This document shows positions 34,127 through 44,691 of a stretch of DNA of 64,000 bases, in pieces. The notes beneath the pieces are model-generated. The model did no database searches. It saw only the letters and a list, made by a program, of their open reading frames with translations, and was not told where the DNA came from. Positions within the stretch are counted from its first letter, which is position 1. Each line of letters begins with the position of its first letter. A program made the translations under genes and the position numbers. This DNA comes from Colocasia esculenta (Eukaryota; Streptophyta; Magnoliopsida; Alismatales; Araceae). Location of the stretch: the NCBI GenBank assembly GCA_014218235.1, contig CM024766.1, forward strand, positions 69,243,207 through 69,307,206, given 5' to 3'.

Positions 34127-35508
34127 TGAGTTATGGTTTTGTGAATAACCATAATTATTGTTTTGATGATGATTGATTTGATATGTTTTGATGCTAACAT
34201 AATCATGGCTCATCTTGTTGTCATCATAATAGTCATTGGTTTGTTGATAAACATAGGTGCTTTCATGCTGCAATTCATTTGATTCATGTTCATAGGTCTA
34301 AATTGACCTGCCACTTTGACATCATGCTCAAATGAACATCGGATGTTCACTTTTGGTCGTAGTCAACCGAAGCATAGACATCGGATGTACAGTTTTGGTC
34401 GTAGTCTTCGTCTTTAGCTTCTTATATGACGAAGTCACTTCGACCAATTTAGGCTAAATCTAACACTGACTTTGGATGTACTAACTTGTTCATTATCAGA
34501 TGAAGTGTAACTTCGTCATATACGAAGCTAAGCTTCGGATATGGTGAAGGCACTTCTGCTGATCATGATAAATTTAATTGTGCCTTCGAATGTTCTAATT
34601 TGTTCCTTGTCTGACGAAGTGTAACTTCGTCATATAAGAAGCTGGACTTCGGATATGACAAAGTGGAACTTCATCATATACGAAGCTAAGCTTCAGATAT
34701 GATGAAGTCACTTCGACCGATGAAGACCATTTTGACGTTGTGACCTCAGATGTTCACTTTTACACTTAGCCAGTCAAAGTGCTGAGACTTTGTATTTTCA
34801 TGTTATAATTTGACAATCGATCAAACATCGATTGCCTCATGGCAGACATCGATTGCTTTCTGCTTAATCATCGATTGTCATAACATGGATTGCCAACAAC
34901 TTAAACATGAATTACCTTATGTTTGAGATCGATTGTCATAACATCAATTACCTTTTTCTTTGAACAGTTAAAGATGCCTTCTGTATAGGACATCATGTGA
35001 TGTGCATGTGTCACTTAAGGGTGGATCTTCTCCCTAATTGGGCTTGTTCTAGCAGAACATGGATTTGTCGTGGTCCAAAGGGTTTGAGCACTGTGTGCTC
35101 AGGTTTTGGAGCCGTCGTGCTTAGAGGTTTTGAGCCATTGTGCTCAAGTGTTTGTGAGTCATCGTACTCACAAGTGGGTCCTGGAGTAGGTTGTCGTGTC
35201 TATCTCCTGGTTGTTCTTTAAGTCATTGCACTCAAAGGGTGTTGGAGTCCTTTTTCTCGGGTATGTACTTGCAAGCATTTAGTGGTTCCTCTGTCATGGG
35301 GAGGTGGGCGTAGGAGACACAAATTATGTTATCTGAACCACCTTAAATTCTTTATGCACAGTGGTTTGATTGTGGTTTGCTGTCTCATTTCACACTCTAT
35401 TCACACACCACTATTTGATCTAATTGATCTGTGTGAGTTACTTGTTTTTAATTCTGCTGCCATTCATATAGATCTACTATTTCACATTCACCTTATCTGA
35501 TCACAACA
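34127..35508 (+). mobile_element. Solo LTR (SIRE-type) inside the SIRE-B 3' LTR
   Basis: About 1.38 kb absent from the other SIRE-B LTR. It carries the same palindromic CTTCGTCATATACGAAG-type units and ATCGATTG runs as the SIRE-A 3' LTR (44692-46996) and ends ATCACAACA, so it is an LTR of a related SIRE family. There is no internal region. The left edge is uncertain: CTGAT at 34122-34126 recurs at 35497-35501 and could be a duplication, which would move the right edge to 35496. Confidence 0.65.
34385..34725. repeat. Palindromic CTTCGTCATAT...CGAAG units in the solo LTR
   Basis: Repeated units in which CTTCG and CGAAG flank a short TCATATA or GATATG core, so each unit can fold into a small hairpin. 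Spacing is irregular. A homologous array is at 44890-45290. Confidence 0.7.
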
Positions 35509-35514
35509 GTGTCG

Positions 35515-35690
35515 ACGTAACTGTGACTTTGTTCTTCTAGAGCTTACTAGGCAGACTATGTGTGTTGACCTAACTTCTAATGTGTGTCGACACAACTGTG
35601 ACTTTGTTCTTCAGGAGCTTACTGGGCAGATTATGTCTGTCGACCTGACTTGCAATGTGTGTCGACACAACTTTGACAAAATTGTGTAAA
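35515..35690. repeat. ~75-bp tandem repeat in SIRE-B 3' LTR
   Basis: About two and a half units containing TGTGTCGAC and TTCTTCAGGAGCTTACTGGG. It matches the array at about 43985-44200 in the 5' LTR. Confidence 0.7.
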
Positions 35691-35893
35691 CATGTATATA
35701 TGAACTTTGAACCATCAAAACATGTCATTATCATCAAAATATAAAATATGAGGAATATAAAACATGTTGTTTAGTCATCATTATAATATATACCATATGT
35801 CATCATCAAAATCAAAGTATGAGTGTTTAGATATCATCCACAACCAAATTTTTTAGTCATCATCAAAACATTAAATACACACTCAACACAACA

Positions 35894-37312
35894 TTCTCCC
35901 CCTTTTTGATGATGACAAAATAAATGCTCATGCTCGTTCTTTTTTTTCATTCTTTTTCTCCCAAAAACTCATTCTTTTACTCCCTCATAAGCCCATAAGC
36001 TCATGCATTTTCTTCCCCTTTTTGACAAAATCAAAAAGATGGACGTGAAATATAAGTGGTAGGAGGTTAAGAGATGAGGTTGTGGAAAGGAATGTTTAGG
36101 AATGTTCAAAATGAGTGAGTCTAAGTGATATTGACATATGAGAGAAATTAGTATATTTTTCTATTGTGCATCAAAGTTTAATCACAAAGACACACTCAAC
36201 ACAAAGTATAGCAAGATATAATGATCGGAATGTAGTTAAAATAATGATGCAAAAGTGAGTCTAAGTGACCTATATGAGATAGCAAAAGTGTTTAACAAGA
36301 AGGTCATTAGATTTATATTTAACACAATGTAGAATAATAGGTCTAAACTCAATATTCATAAACTTTCTTTAGGACTTGTGCTTTTCTGTCCTGCCTATTT
36401 TGAATTTCTTTCATTTTTGCTGGAGAAGAGATATAAGAATAAATTAGTTAAATCTCACTTTTCAGTATAAGAGATCACATTTACCAGATGCAAGACCCCC
36501 TGATTACTCAGTGGTTTAGCTTTCATTATCTTACATAGAGATGAGAAATTTATTTTCCACTTTTTGACGTGAGACAAACCACTTGTTTAGGTGAGATGGC
36601 CCGGTTTCTCAGTGGTACAAGAATTTGCGTTGTTTTGTTTGTATCTTTCAAGATTATTGATCATTTTCTTTTGATGTTTTGTAGGAATACATTTGCTTTG
36701 ACCAGAAAAAAAAATCATGGCTACGAATATAGAGACGTTATTCTTAACATGTGATAAAAATGAAGCTTAAATATGCAAATGTTAAACATTAGAGCCACTC
36801 ATATGCCTATAAGTGTTTTGCAAGTCATTTTAAAAACATCCGGCATTAAAATGACACAACCTTGATATTAAAGGGAATTTTAAAATTAAACTAAGTGCAC
36901 AATTAGTTTAGTTTGAATGTCTTAAGTTTCTCATATAAAAATAGCACAAGGACTCAAAAAAATTTGATTGTTGGGGCTCAAGATAGACGAGCAGTGTCCA
37001 GGAAAGTGAGTGAAGAATTGGCAGTAACTCCCCCTTTCATGTAGCTCACCCTCACAAGGTGAATATGAAGATTTGTGATGAATGAAAAATTGAATGATTT
37101 GACAGAAAACCATCAAGAGTATTTTATTGAATGGCACGGCTCCCCCTCAACAATTGATGTACCATAAATACCAATGCAATGTGAGAAGCAGGAATTTATT
37201 TGAAAGAACACAAAAGACTTTTATTTACAAAAAGGATATGGAAGATATCAAGGATGTGAAAATTTGCATAAACCAAACTCTCTTCATAATGATGAAAATT
37301 TATTTTCTGAAA
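35894..37312 (-). mobile_element. SIRE-B 3' untranslated region
   Basis: Lies between the end of the RNase H relic and the 3' LTR, about 1.4 kb, AT-rich, with no frame resembling a protein. Some SIRE elements carry an envelope-like frame here; I see none. The purine tract lies at its left end on the minus strand (35894-35907). Confidence 0.65.
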
Positions 37313-38880
37313 GAGACTTAGTGAAAATATCTGTAATTTGTTTTTCCGTTTCAATGAAGTGAAGCTCAAATGATTTCTTAGCAACCTCATCTCTTAGAAA
37401 ATGGTGTCTTATTTCAATGTGTTTTGTTCATGAATGTTGAATTGGATTTTTAGACAAATTGATTGCACTAGTGTTATCACAGAAAATAAGAATACAATTC
37501 AATTTGTGATTATAGTCTAGGAGGTGGTGTTTCACCTAATGAATTTGAGTGCCACAACAACCAGCCGCAACGTATTCACCCTCTGCAGTGGATAGAGCTA
37601 CTAAATGTTGCTTTTTGGAAGCCCAAGAGATTAGGCATCCACCTAGATACAAACATAAGCCACTAATATTTTTTCTATCAAGTTTACAACCAGCATAATC
37701 AGCATCACAGTAAGCAATTAAATCTAATTTGCAACCAGCAGGATACCATATTCCAAGTTCACATGTTCCAATAAGATATTTAAATATTCTTTTGACAGCT
37801 AACATGTGACTTTCCTTGGGATTGGCCTGAAATCTTGCACAAATATCTGGTCTAGAGGTTGTGAGGTAAAATAGAGAGCCAATCATACCTCTGTAGGTCT
37901 TTAGATCTACTGACTTACTAGATGAATCTTCCTCTAACCTTACATTTGTTGTCATTGGTGTGCTTGAATGTTTGAGGTGCTGAAAATTAAATCTCTTCAG
38001 AAGTTCTTTCACATACTTTGTTTGACTTATGAATATCCCTTCATTGGTTTGATATACCTGCAATCCCAAAAAGAATTGTAAGTCACCCATCAAACTCATT
38101 TCAAATTCAATTTACATATGATCAGCAAATTTAGTGCACAGTTCTTAATTTGTAGACCAAAAAATTATGTCATCAACATAGATTCGAACAACAATGATCT
38201 TATTATTGACAATTTTTGTAAATAAGATTTGGTCTACATTACCTCTTATGTATCCTTTATTCAACAGAAAGGAACTCAAGCAATCATACCAAGCTCTTAG
38301 AGCTTGCTTAAGACTATAAAGAGCCTTATTGAGTTTAAAAATATGATCCAGATATTTTTCATTTTTAAATCTAGGAGGTTGTTCAACAAAAATATTTTCC
38401 TTGATGTAACTATTCAAGAATGCACTTTTTATATCCATTTGATAGACTTCAAATTTCAAAGATGATGCAAAAGTAAGAAAAATTTTTCACAGCTTCTAGT
38501 CTAGCTACAGGGGCATATGATTCTTCAAAGTCAATACCAAACTCTTGATTGTACTATTTAGCAACTAGTCTAGATTTATTTTTAACAACTTATCCATTTT
38601 CATTCAGTTTATTTCTGAACACCCATCTAGTGCCAATCACAGATTGATCACTAGGTCTAGGTACTAATTCCCAAACTTGATGAAGTTCATCATGCATTGC
38701 ATTGATCCAATCTTCACTGGTTAAAGCTTTATCAATAAACTTAAGTTCCATCTGGGAAATTAGTGTCAATAGGTCTTCATTTATTACATTCTGAAAAGAA
38801 GATCTAGTTCTAACTCTATCATATAAATTGTCAATTACATTCTCTGCAGGATAATCTTTTAACAATCATGGTTAAAATGT
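37313..38880 (-). pseudogene. pol: SIRE-B reverse transcriptase and RNase H (broken)
   Basis: Minus-strand RT landmarks: QVWELVPRPSDQSVIGTRWVF, MDIKSAFLNSYIKENIFVEQP, ALYSLKQALRAWYD and the YVDD box at 38169-38180. RNase H: DADYAGCKLDRKNISG and ALSTAEGEYVAAG, ending near ITDIFTK at about 37313. Frame changes separate 38590-38865, 38145-38459 and 37536-38099. Beyond 37536 the frame continues through a stop after CCGTQIH and another after NPIQHS. Trp codons at conserved places are intact here, unlike SIRE-A. Confidence 0.88.
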
Positions 38881-38892
38881 TACCTTATCAAT

Positions 38893-39980
38893 TTAATGAA
38901 GTTCTGGAGCAATATTACCTGATCTATTTGTGGTAGGTACTGGATCATTCAAATTTTTTGACTCTCCTTCATGGTCCTCAATGGTTGGTGAAGACTCAAC
39001 AATAAAGTCATCTTCTTTTGCATTTTGTAGAGTCCTGCAAGATGCAAAGTCATCAGATTTATAAGAATTTTCATCAAAGTCTACATGTGGAGATTCTTCC
39101 ACAATTTTATTCTTAAGAATGTAAACTCTATATGCTCTAGAAATTTTAGAGTAACTAAGGAAAATATCTTTAAGACTCTTAGTATCAAATTTGTCAAGAT
39201 TTTCTTTATTGTTGTTATGTACAAAGTATTTGCAACCAAAAACTTTAAAATAAGACAATGTGGGTTTTTTGTTTTTCAAAAGTTCATAGGGAATTTTTCT
39301 GATTTTTAGTCTAACCAACGCTCTATTAAAAATATGATTTGTTGTATTCACAGCTTTCCAAGATCATGGATCTAGCCATTTCCACAAGAGTTCTATTCTT
39401 TCTTTCCACAACTCCAATTTATTCTGGAGTCTTTGAAGAAGAGAATCTGTGAAAAATACTCAACTCAAAACATAAATCAGAAAAGCTTTATTTTCAAATT
39501 CACTCCCATGATGAGTCAAAATGGACTTTATTTTGTGTGAAAATCCCATTAAGGTAATGTTACAAAATTTTCTGAATTCTCGACAAGTATCACTTTTTGG
39601 GGATAGAAAGATTACCCAAGTATATCTAGTAAAATCATCAATGATGACAAATCCATATCGTTTGCCACTAAGACTAAGAATTCTTGTTGGCCCAAAAAGG
39701 TCCATATGAAGTAATTCTAGTGGCTTAGAAGTAAGTATATCATTAAGAATTTTCAAAGATTTTTGGTTTGTTTTCCTTGAGCACATATCCCACAAAGTTG
39801 ATTCTCAACATTTGGAAAATATTCATGAAGTCCTTTAACTAGATTTAGCTTTATGATTTTATTCAAAGTGTTGAAACTTGCAAGACCAAGTCTCTTGTGC
39901 CAAGTCCATGCAATTTCAGTTTTACTTGCAACTAAACAAATATTTTTAACAAAATTTCTATCAAGATTTATTATGTACAC
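38893..39980 (-). pseudogene. int: SIRE-B integrase (broken)
   Basis: Pre-integrase zinc region WHKRLGLASFNTL...CGICAQGKQ (39753-39980), with Leu in place of the second His. Core 39460-39795: HMDLFGPTRILSLSGKRYGF and LTHHGSEFENKAF, in which the second catalytic Asp (normally SDHGGEF) is His. The C-terminal part is 38893-39351 (IPYELLKNKKPTLSYFKVFGC). Three frames are needed to read it, so it is inactive. Confidence 0.87.
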
Positions 39981-40061
39981 ATTGTATTCTCTTTTTCCAA
40001 AAAAATTTATCTTCTCAGATGAGGAGTCAATTATTTTTCAGAAATTTGATTAAAAAATAAC

Positions 40062-40310
40062 TTAGTGACCCTTGTCACACAGTTGACTTATACTCAGCAA
40101 ATTATAATCTAAACCATCAACAAGCAAAACATTGTCAATTGAGTTTGAGGAGAATTTACCAACCTTTTCCGATGCAATTATCATGCCCTTATTTTTACCT
40201 CCAAATGTGACTAATCCTCCTTCCCTTTCAATTAGACATGAAAATTTGGCTCTGTCAACAGTCATGTGTCGTGAACACCCACTATCAAGATACCATACAT
40301 TGAAGCTGGG
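40062..40310 (-). pseudogene. pro: SIRE-B aspartic protease (broken)
   Basis: Minus-strand WYLDSGCSRHMTVD, with the catalytic Asp codon at 40284-40286, followed by GGLVTFGGKNKG and DGLDYNLLSISQLCDKGH. Copia protease excises the mature proteins. The motif itself is intact, including its Trp, but upstream and downstream frames are broken. Confidence 0.87.
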
Positions 40311-41290
40311 TGCACGACCTTTCTAGACAATTCAAATTAGAGGAGAAAATATTTTGGTACATAAACATTGTTGGGACCATTAGTTTGATTGAGCAGAAAT
40401 AATAAGTTTTTTCTAACCCACATTTGAGTCATTTTTTGTGTTTTATTTCTAAAATAACTTCCCTTTTTAGTATTTTAACATTTTGATTTGGAATGAAGAC
40501 ACTAGTACTTTTTCTTTCAGAAATAGGGAAATTATACACTTTGGCATGATTGTTTATGTGTGGAAAGCCAGACCAAAAATTCTGTCTCTTGAAAAATTTG
40601 GATAGAAAGAGTGTGAATTATACCAATGAGGACTGTGGTACCATTGATTCCAAGAATTTATCCAATTGGATTGATATGATGCTCTGGACCTCCAATCAAC
40701 ATCATGAAAGTATGTTTTTGCATTTTTATAATTTTTTAGATTTTTATTTGAATTTCTATGTAACATTCCTTTATTTTTCAGAAATGGATAGGTCGACCTA
40801 TGTTGAGCATGTGTCGACACATTGGCCACATGTTTTAACCTATGGTTAACCTGTGTCGATCTCTTTGCAGTATGTGTCGGCCTGATTGGTTTCTTTTGAT
40901 TGGAGACATCATTTTTATTCTTGTTTTTAACACTTTTTCAGATGTTTTCTTGGACAGTTGATTATTTTTATTTTCTAAATTGTTACTTTGTCAAATTTTA
41001 TCAAAGGAATTTTTGAAGATTTTTCTTTCTTTTCAGCAGTTCTATTTTTCATTGATTCTTTTGTGTTAAATCCCAATCCTTGCTTTTGAATGTACATTCT
41101 CAGTCCTAACAAGGCATCAATATTTTCTTTTCCGTTTGTGAAATTCTTTATCACTTGATCCTTTTTAGTTAGCAATTTATTAAGTTTTTCAATCTCATCA
41201 GTTGCTTGTTATTGTTCTTTTTGTTGCATTTTCTCAGATAGCTTTACCAAATCAATGTTAGCTTTTTGAGATGCAATTTTGAACTCATCT
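40311..41290 (-). pseudogene. SIRE-B gag-protease linker relic
   Basis: Coiled-coil-like QATDEIEKLNKLLTKK, then GLRMYIQKQGLGFN (40975-41175), the conserved region after the zinc knuckle in SIRE Gags. Part of 40320-40970 reads only in disjointed frames and carries no clear second zinc knuckle. Confidence 0.65.
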
Positions 41291-41293
41291 AAT

Positions 41294-42609
41294 TCATTCA
41301 GAAGATCTATTTTTTTCATCAATGAGTTCAGAAATTTTGTTTTCAAGTTCAAATATTCTTCTAGTTAGAGAAGCATCATGTATGACATTATCAATTTTCT
41401 TCTTCAGATATTTATTTTCTTTTCTTATCTCAGAGTATTTTTCAACCAAGGTAGCATATGCATCTTGCCAATCATCAACAGTATATTGCTTAAAAGAAGA
41501 GCTTACCTTTCTATCATTACTATTTTGCCATAAAGCATAATTCCTCATTTTCAGAACTTGAGTAATTTTCTCCTTCTTCTTCACTTTGGTCTTCATCCGA
41601 CCAAGTTGCCAACATAGCTTTTGACTTCTTCGTTTTGATGTTCTTTTTGTATTTCTTGTGCATTTCCTTCTTGAGCTCAGGACATTCACCTTTCATATGT
41701 CCTGGTTTGTTGCATCTGTAGCAAATGACAAACTCATCAGTCTTTTGATTTCTGTCAGTATTATTGTTTAAAGATGAAGAGTTCTTTTTGCCAGAAGGAT
41801 ATTTATTCTTTCCATTGAATTTTCCTCTTCTTGATTTTAAGAATTTTCTAAAATGTCTGGTCATGAGGGCAATTTTATCCTCATCAGATTTAGATTCTTC
41901 AGAATTAGATTTTTCTTAGATTTTCTCTTTGTGACTTGATGAAGCTTTAAGTGCGACTGATTTAGCTTTAAGCATGTGTTCTTCAGACCTTTTCAGATTT
42001 ATTTCATATGTCATTAAAGATCCTATGAGTTCATCCAAAAATATTTTGGATAAATCCTTAGAGTCTTCAATCACAGTAGTTTTTGTGTGCCAAATTGATG
42101 ATAAAGAGCGCAAAATTTTCTTACCAAATCAGCGTCAGTGTACTCCTTACCTAATGTCTTCAGTCCATTGACAATTATCATAAACCTAGCAAACATTTCA
42201 GAAATAGATTCATCAGTTTTTATCATAAACAGTTCATATTCAGAAACAAGTATGTTTGCTTTGGTTTCCCTAACTTGAGATGTTCTTTCATACATTAATT
42301 CAAGTTTATCCCACATTTCCTTAGTGGATTTGCACATGGATATTTTTGAATACTCTTTAGGGTGAACAACACACTAAAGCATATTCATGGCTATGTAGTT
42401 AAGAGTTCCTCTCCTAATTTGCTCCCTAGTCCAATTCTCTTCATTCTCATTGTTTTCATAAGGACCCTTTTCAACTATTTTTCAGATTTCATAATTTTGA
42501 GCCCTTGGAAAAACTTGCATGTGATTTTTCCAGTAAAGTAATCAGATCCATCAAAATATGTTGGTCCATTGATAGAATGACTCTCAGCTACAAAACCTCG
42601 AGAATCCAT
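41294..42609 (-). pseudogene. gag: SIRE-B gag (broken)
   Basis: Start ATG complement at 42607-42609 (MDSRGFVAE), followed by NGPTYFDGSDY, EMWDKLELMYERTSQVRETK (42071-42337) and SLMTYEINLKRSEEHMLK. A zinc knuckle CYRCNKPGHMKGEC lies at 41682-41723. A coiled-coil-like C-terminal stretch (41294-41515, YTVDDWQDAYATLVEKYSEI) follows in another frame. Several stops and shifts occur between 42340 and 42600 and near 41890. Confidence 0.85.
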
Positions 42610-42771
42610 GGATCAAGGTAAGAAACAGTGAATGAGCAACCATACACTTCAAGCAATTAGATCACATAGATCAAGTGAAATTTCAGTATTCAAACAATCA
42701 AGTAGATTAGATGATGTTTCAAAAGATCAAACAGAAGCAATGAACTCAGATAAGAATCAGATATTAGCCTA

Positions 42772-42782
42772 CTCTGATACCA
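42772..42782 (-). other. Primer-binding site of SIRE-B
   Basis: The minus strand reads TGGTATCAGAG, then TAGG, directly next to the 5' LTR end. It is an initiator tRNA-Met type site. Confidence 0.85.
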
Positions 42783-43641
42783 ATTATAGGATCGAACAGA
42801 TAGGTTGAATAGATCCAGAAGGGGGGTTGAATAGATCTATCATCAATTACAACGAAAGCTTGAGTAATTTAAAAATTACTTCAAATTATAGATCCATTCA
42901 AATAGAAAACCTCAGTGATCTAATGTGTAGGTGTGTGTAGTTATTGTGAGAAACAATTAGACAAACAATGTGTGTGAATGACTAATGTGAGATTGAAGAC
43001 CTATTCATGCATCTAGCACAGCAAAATAGATCAAGCCACTGCACAAGAGATTTTTAGGGGATTCGGAAATCACATCAGTGATTCCTACATCCACCCCTCA
43101 CACAATGAGGACACACTACTAAAAAATCTGAGTACAACACACACACGAGCTCGATGGCTCAAACCACACACACATAAGAGCTCGACGGCTCAAACCACAA
43201 ACATGAGCACGATGGCTCAAACCACACTAGCTACATCAAGTTCACAAGAAATCAGATCCTCTAGCACTGATTTGATTAACACACTTACATGCACATTGAA
43301 ATCTGCACAGAACACGTGTATATATCTCACGAGCACTCAAAAACGAATTAAGATGAACACTCCAATAGAAATGAGTAAAAGAGAGATGAATTGGATGTTT
43401 CTTGTTAAAGATGATCTGCAGGAAGCTTGAATTGAAGGCCCTTGAGAAAATCAGATGGAGTACTCCTTCAATTCACAATGCTCTATTTCAGATCTATTGC
43501 TTCTTCTGATTGCTCCTTCTTCCTTTGCTGCTCTTCTTCTTGATCTACTCCTCTTTCAACACTCCAACACTCTCTCTCTATGCTTGGCCTTTGATCCCCA
43601 CATCCTCTGTGTTGGATGGCTGCTCCAGATGAGACAAAAGG

Positions 43642-43651
43642 CTTTTTATAG
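43642..43651 (-). promoter_or_regulatory. TATA box of SIRE-B 5' LTR
   Basis: CTATAAAAAG on the minus strand, conserved in the other LTR at 33751-33760. It is the likely core promoter for the element transcript. Confidence 0.6.
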
Positions 43652-43984
43652 CCTCAATGCAATCCCTTTTTATGTGGAAAACATGTGCATAGAAACTTAG
43701 GGTTCATCCAAGGTTGCCACTTGTCCAAAAGTCCTTCTCCTCATTGCCACTTGGATGAAAGGGTATTTTGGTAATAAGATAATCTCTCAAAAGTCTTCAG
43801 AGATAAATCACACGCCTTGAAAATCATACCCTTTGCATTTCTGAGTTTTCACGCAATGTGCGTCGACACAAGTTTGCACATGTGTCGACGCAACTAACTA
43901 AATATCAGTTCCAGCTTATTGGGAGGAAACATGTGTCGACCTGATTAACAACTAGTGTCGACCTCCTATGTTTTTCTGAGATAT

Positions 43985-44200
43985 AGCTCATTGGACAGAC
44001 TATGTGTGTCGACCTGATTGACAACTTGTGTCTATGCAACTATGACTTTGTTCTTCAGGAGCTTACTGGGCAGACTATGTGTGTCGACCTCACTTCTAAT
44101 GTGTGTCGACATAACTGTGACTTTTTTCTTCAGGAGCTTACTGAGCAGACTATATCTGTCGACCTAACTTGCAATGTGTGTCGATACAACTTTGAAAAAA
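43985..44200. repeat. ~75-bp tandem repeat with GTCGAC palindromes
   Basis: About three units. TTCTTCAGGAGCTTACTG starts at 44051 and again at 44126, and TGTGTCGAC occurs twice per unit. The open frame 44002-44208 is a translation of the repeat and not a gene. Confidence 0.78.
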
Positions 44201-44425
44201 TTGTGTAAACCTATATATATGAAATTTGAACCATCTAAATATGTCATTATCAACAAAATATGAAATATGAGGAATAAAAAACATGTTGTTTAGTCATCAT
44301 TATAATATATACCATATGTCATCATTAAAATCAAAGTATGAGTGTTTAGATATCATCCACAACCAAATATTTTAGTCATCATTAAAATCATCATCAAAAC
44401 ATTAAATGCACACTCAACACAACAA

Positions 44426-44691
44426 GAGGGAGCCTCACATCAAGGGGGAGCAACTAAAAATGGGAGATTGTAATTCATGAGGAATATTGTTGAACCTCTC
44501 TCTCACACCTCACAGCCAATTATGGTAAGAAGTCTCTTCCACCAAAGGTGAGCATGCAAATGGTAAGCTTCTTTTTTTTGGCTTTTGATAAAAAGGGGGA
44601 GAGTATTATGAATTTTCTACTTAATACTTACTTTTTTATGAGAATGTCATACTTTTCTCATGTGTTTTGTCATCACTAGAAAGGGGGAGAT
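44426..44691 (+). mobile_element. SIRE-A 3' non-coding leader, right part, with polypurine tract
   Basis: Continues 32678-32907 after SIRE-B. Several AAGGGGGAG motifs (44452, 44592, 44681) occur, as is usual before SIRE LTRs; the last, AAAGGGGGAGA at 44680-44690, adjoins the LTR and is the likely plus-strand primer. Confidence 0.75.

Larger units (their letters stand above)
32908..35893 (-). mobile_element. SIRE-B 3' LTR, interrupted by a solo LTR
   Basis: Matches 42784-44425 once the insert at about 34127-35508 is removed (about 1.6 kb). On the minus strand it starts TGTTGTGTTGAG after a purine tract (AAAAGGGGGAGAA) and ends GATCCTACA. A TATA box (CTATAAAAAG on the minus strand) lies at 33751-33760, which fits the minus orientation. 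Confidence 0.88.
32908..44425 (-). mobile_element. SIRE-B: degenerate SIRE-like Ty1/copia element on the minus strand
   Basis: An 11.5-kb insertion with 5' LTR 42784-44425 on the right, PBS complement 42772-42782, gag-pol 42609 down to about 37313, purine tract next to 35894 and 3' LTR 32908-35893 on the left. GAGGG flanks both ends (32903-32907 and 44426-44430), leaving TTGT...ACAA element ends; a 1-bp uncertainty remains because TG...CA would start one base further in. The polyprotein is broken throughout. It is nested in SIRE-A and itself holds a solo LTR. Confidence 0.9.
42784..44425 (-). mobile_element. SIRE-B 5' LTR
   Basis: A 1.64-kb uninterrupted LTR; the minus strand begins TTGTTGTGTTGAG. 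TATA box CTATAAAAAG (minus) is at 43642-43651. It carries the ~30-bp minisatellite (43138-43225) and the ~75-bp GTCGAC repeat (43985-44200). About 10% divergence by eye from the 3' LTR points to an old insertion. Confidence 0.9.

Noticed and set aside
35894..37312. Envelope-like frame downstream of SIRE-B pol
   Set aside because: Some SIRE elements have one, but no long frame, signal peptide or membrane segment is visible on the minus strand here.
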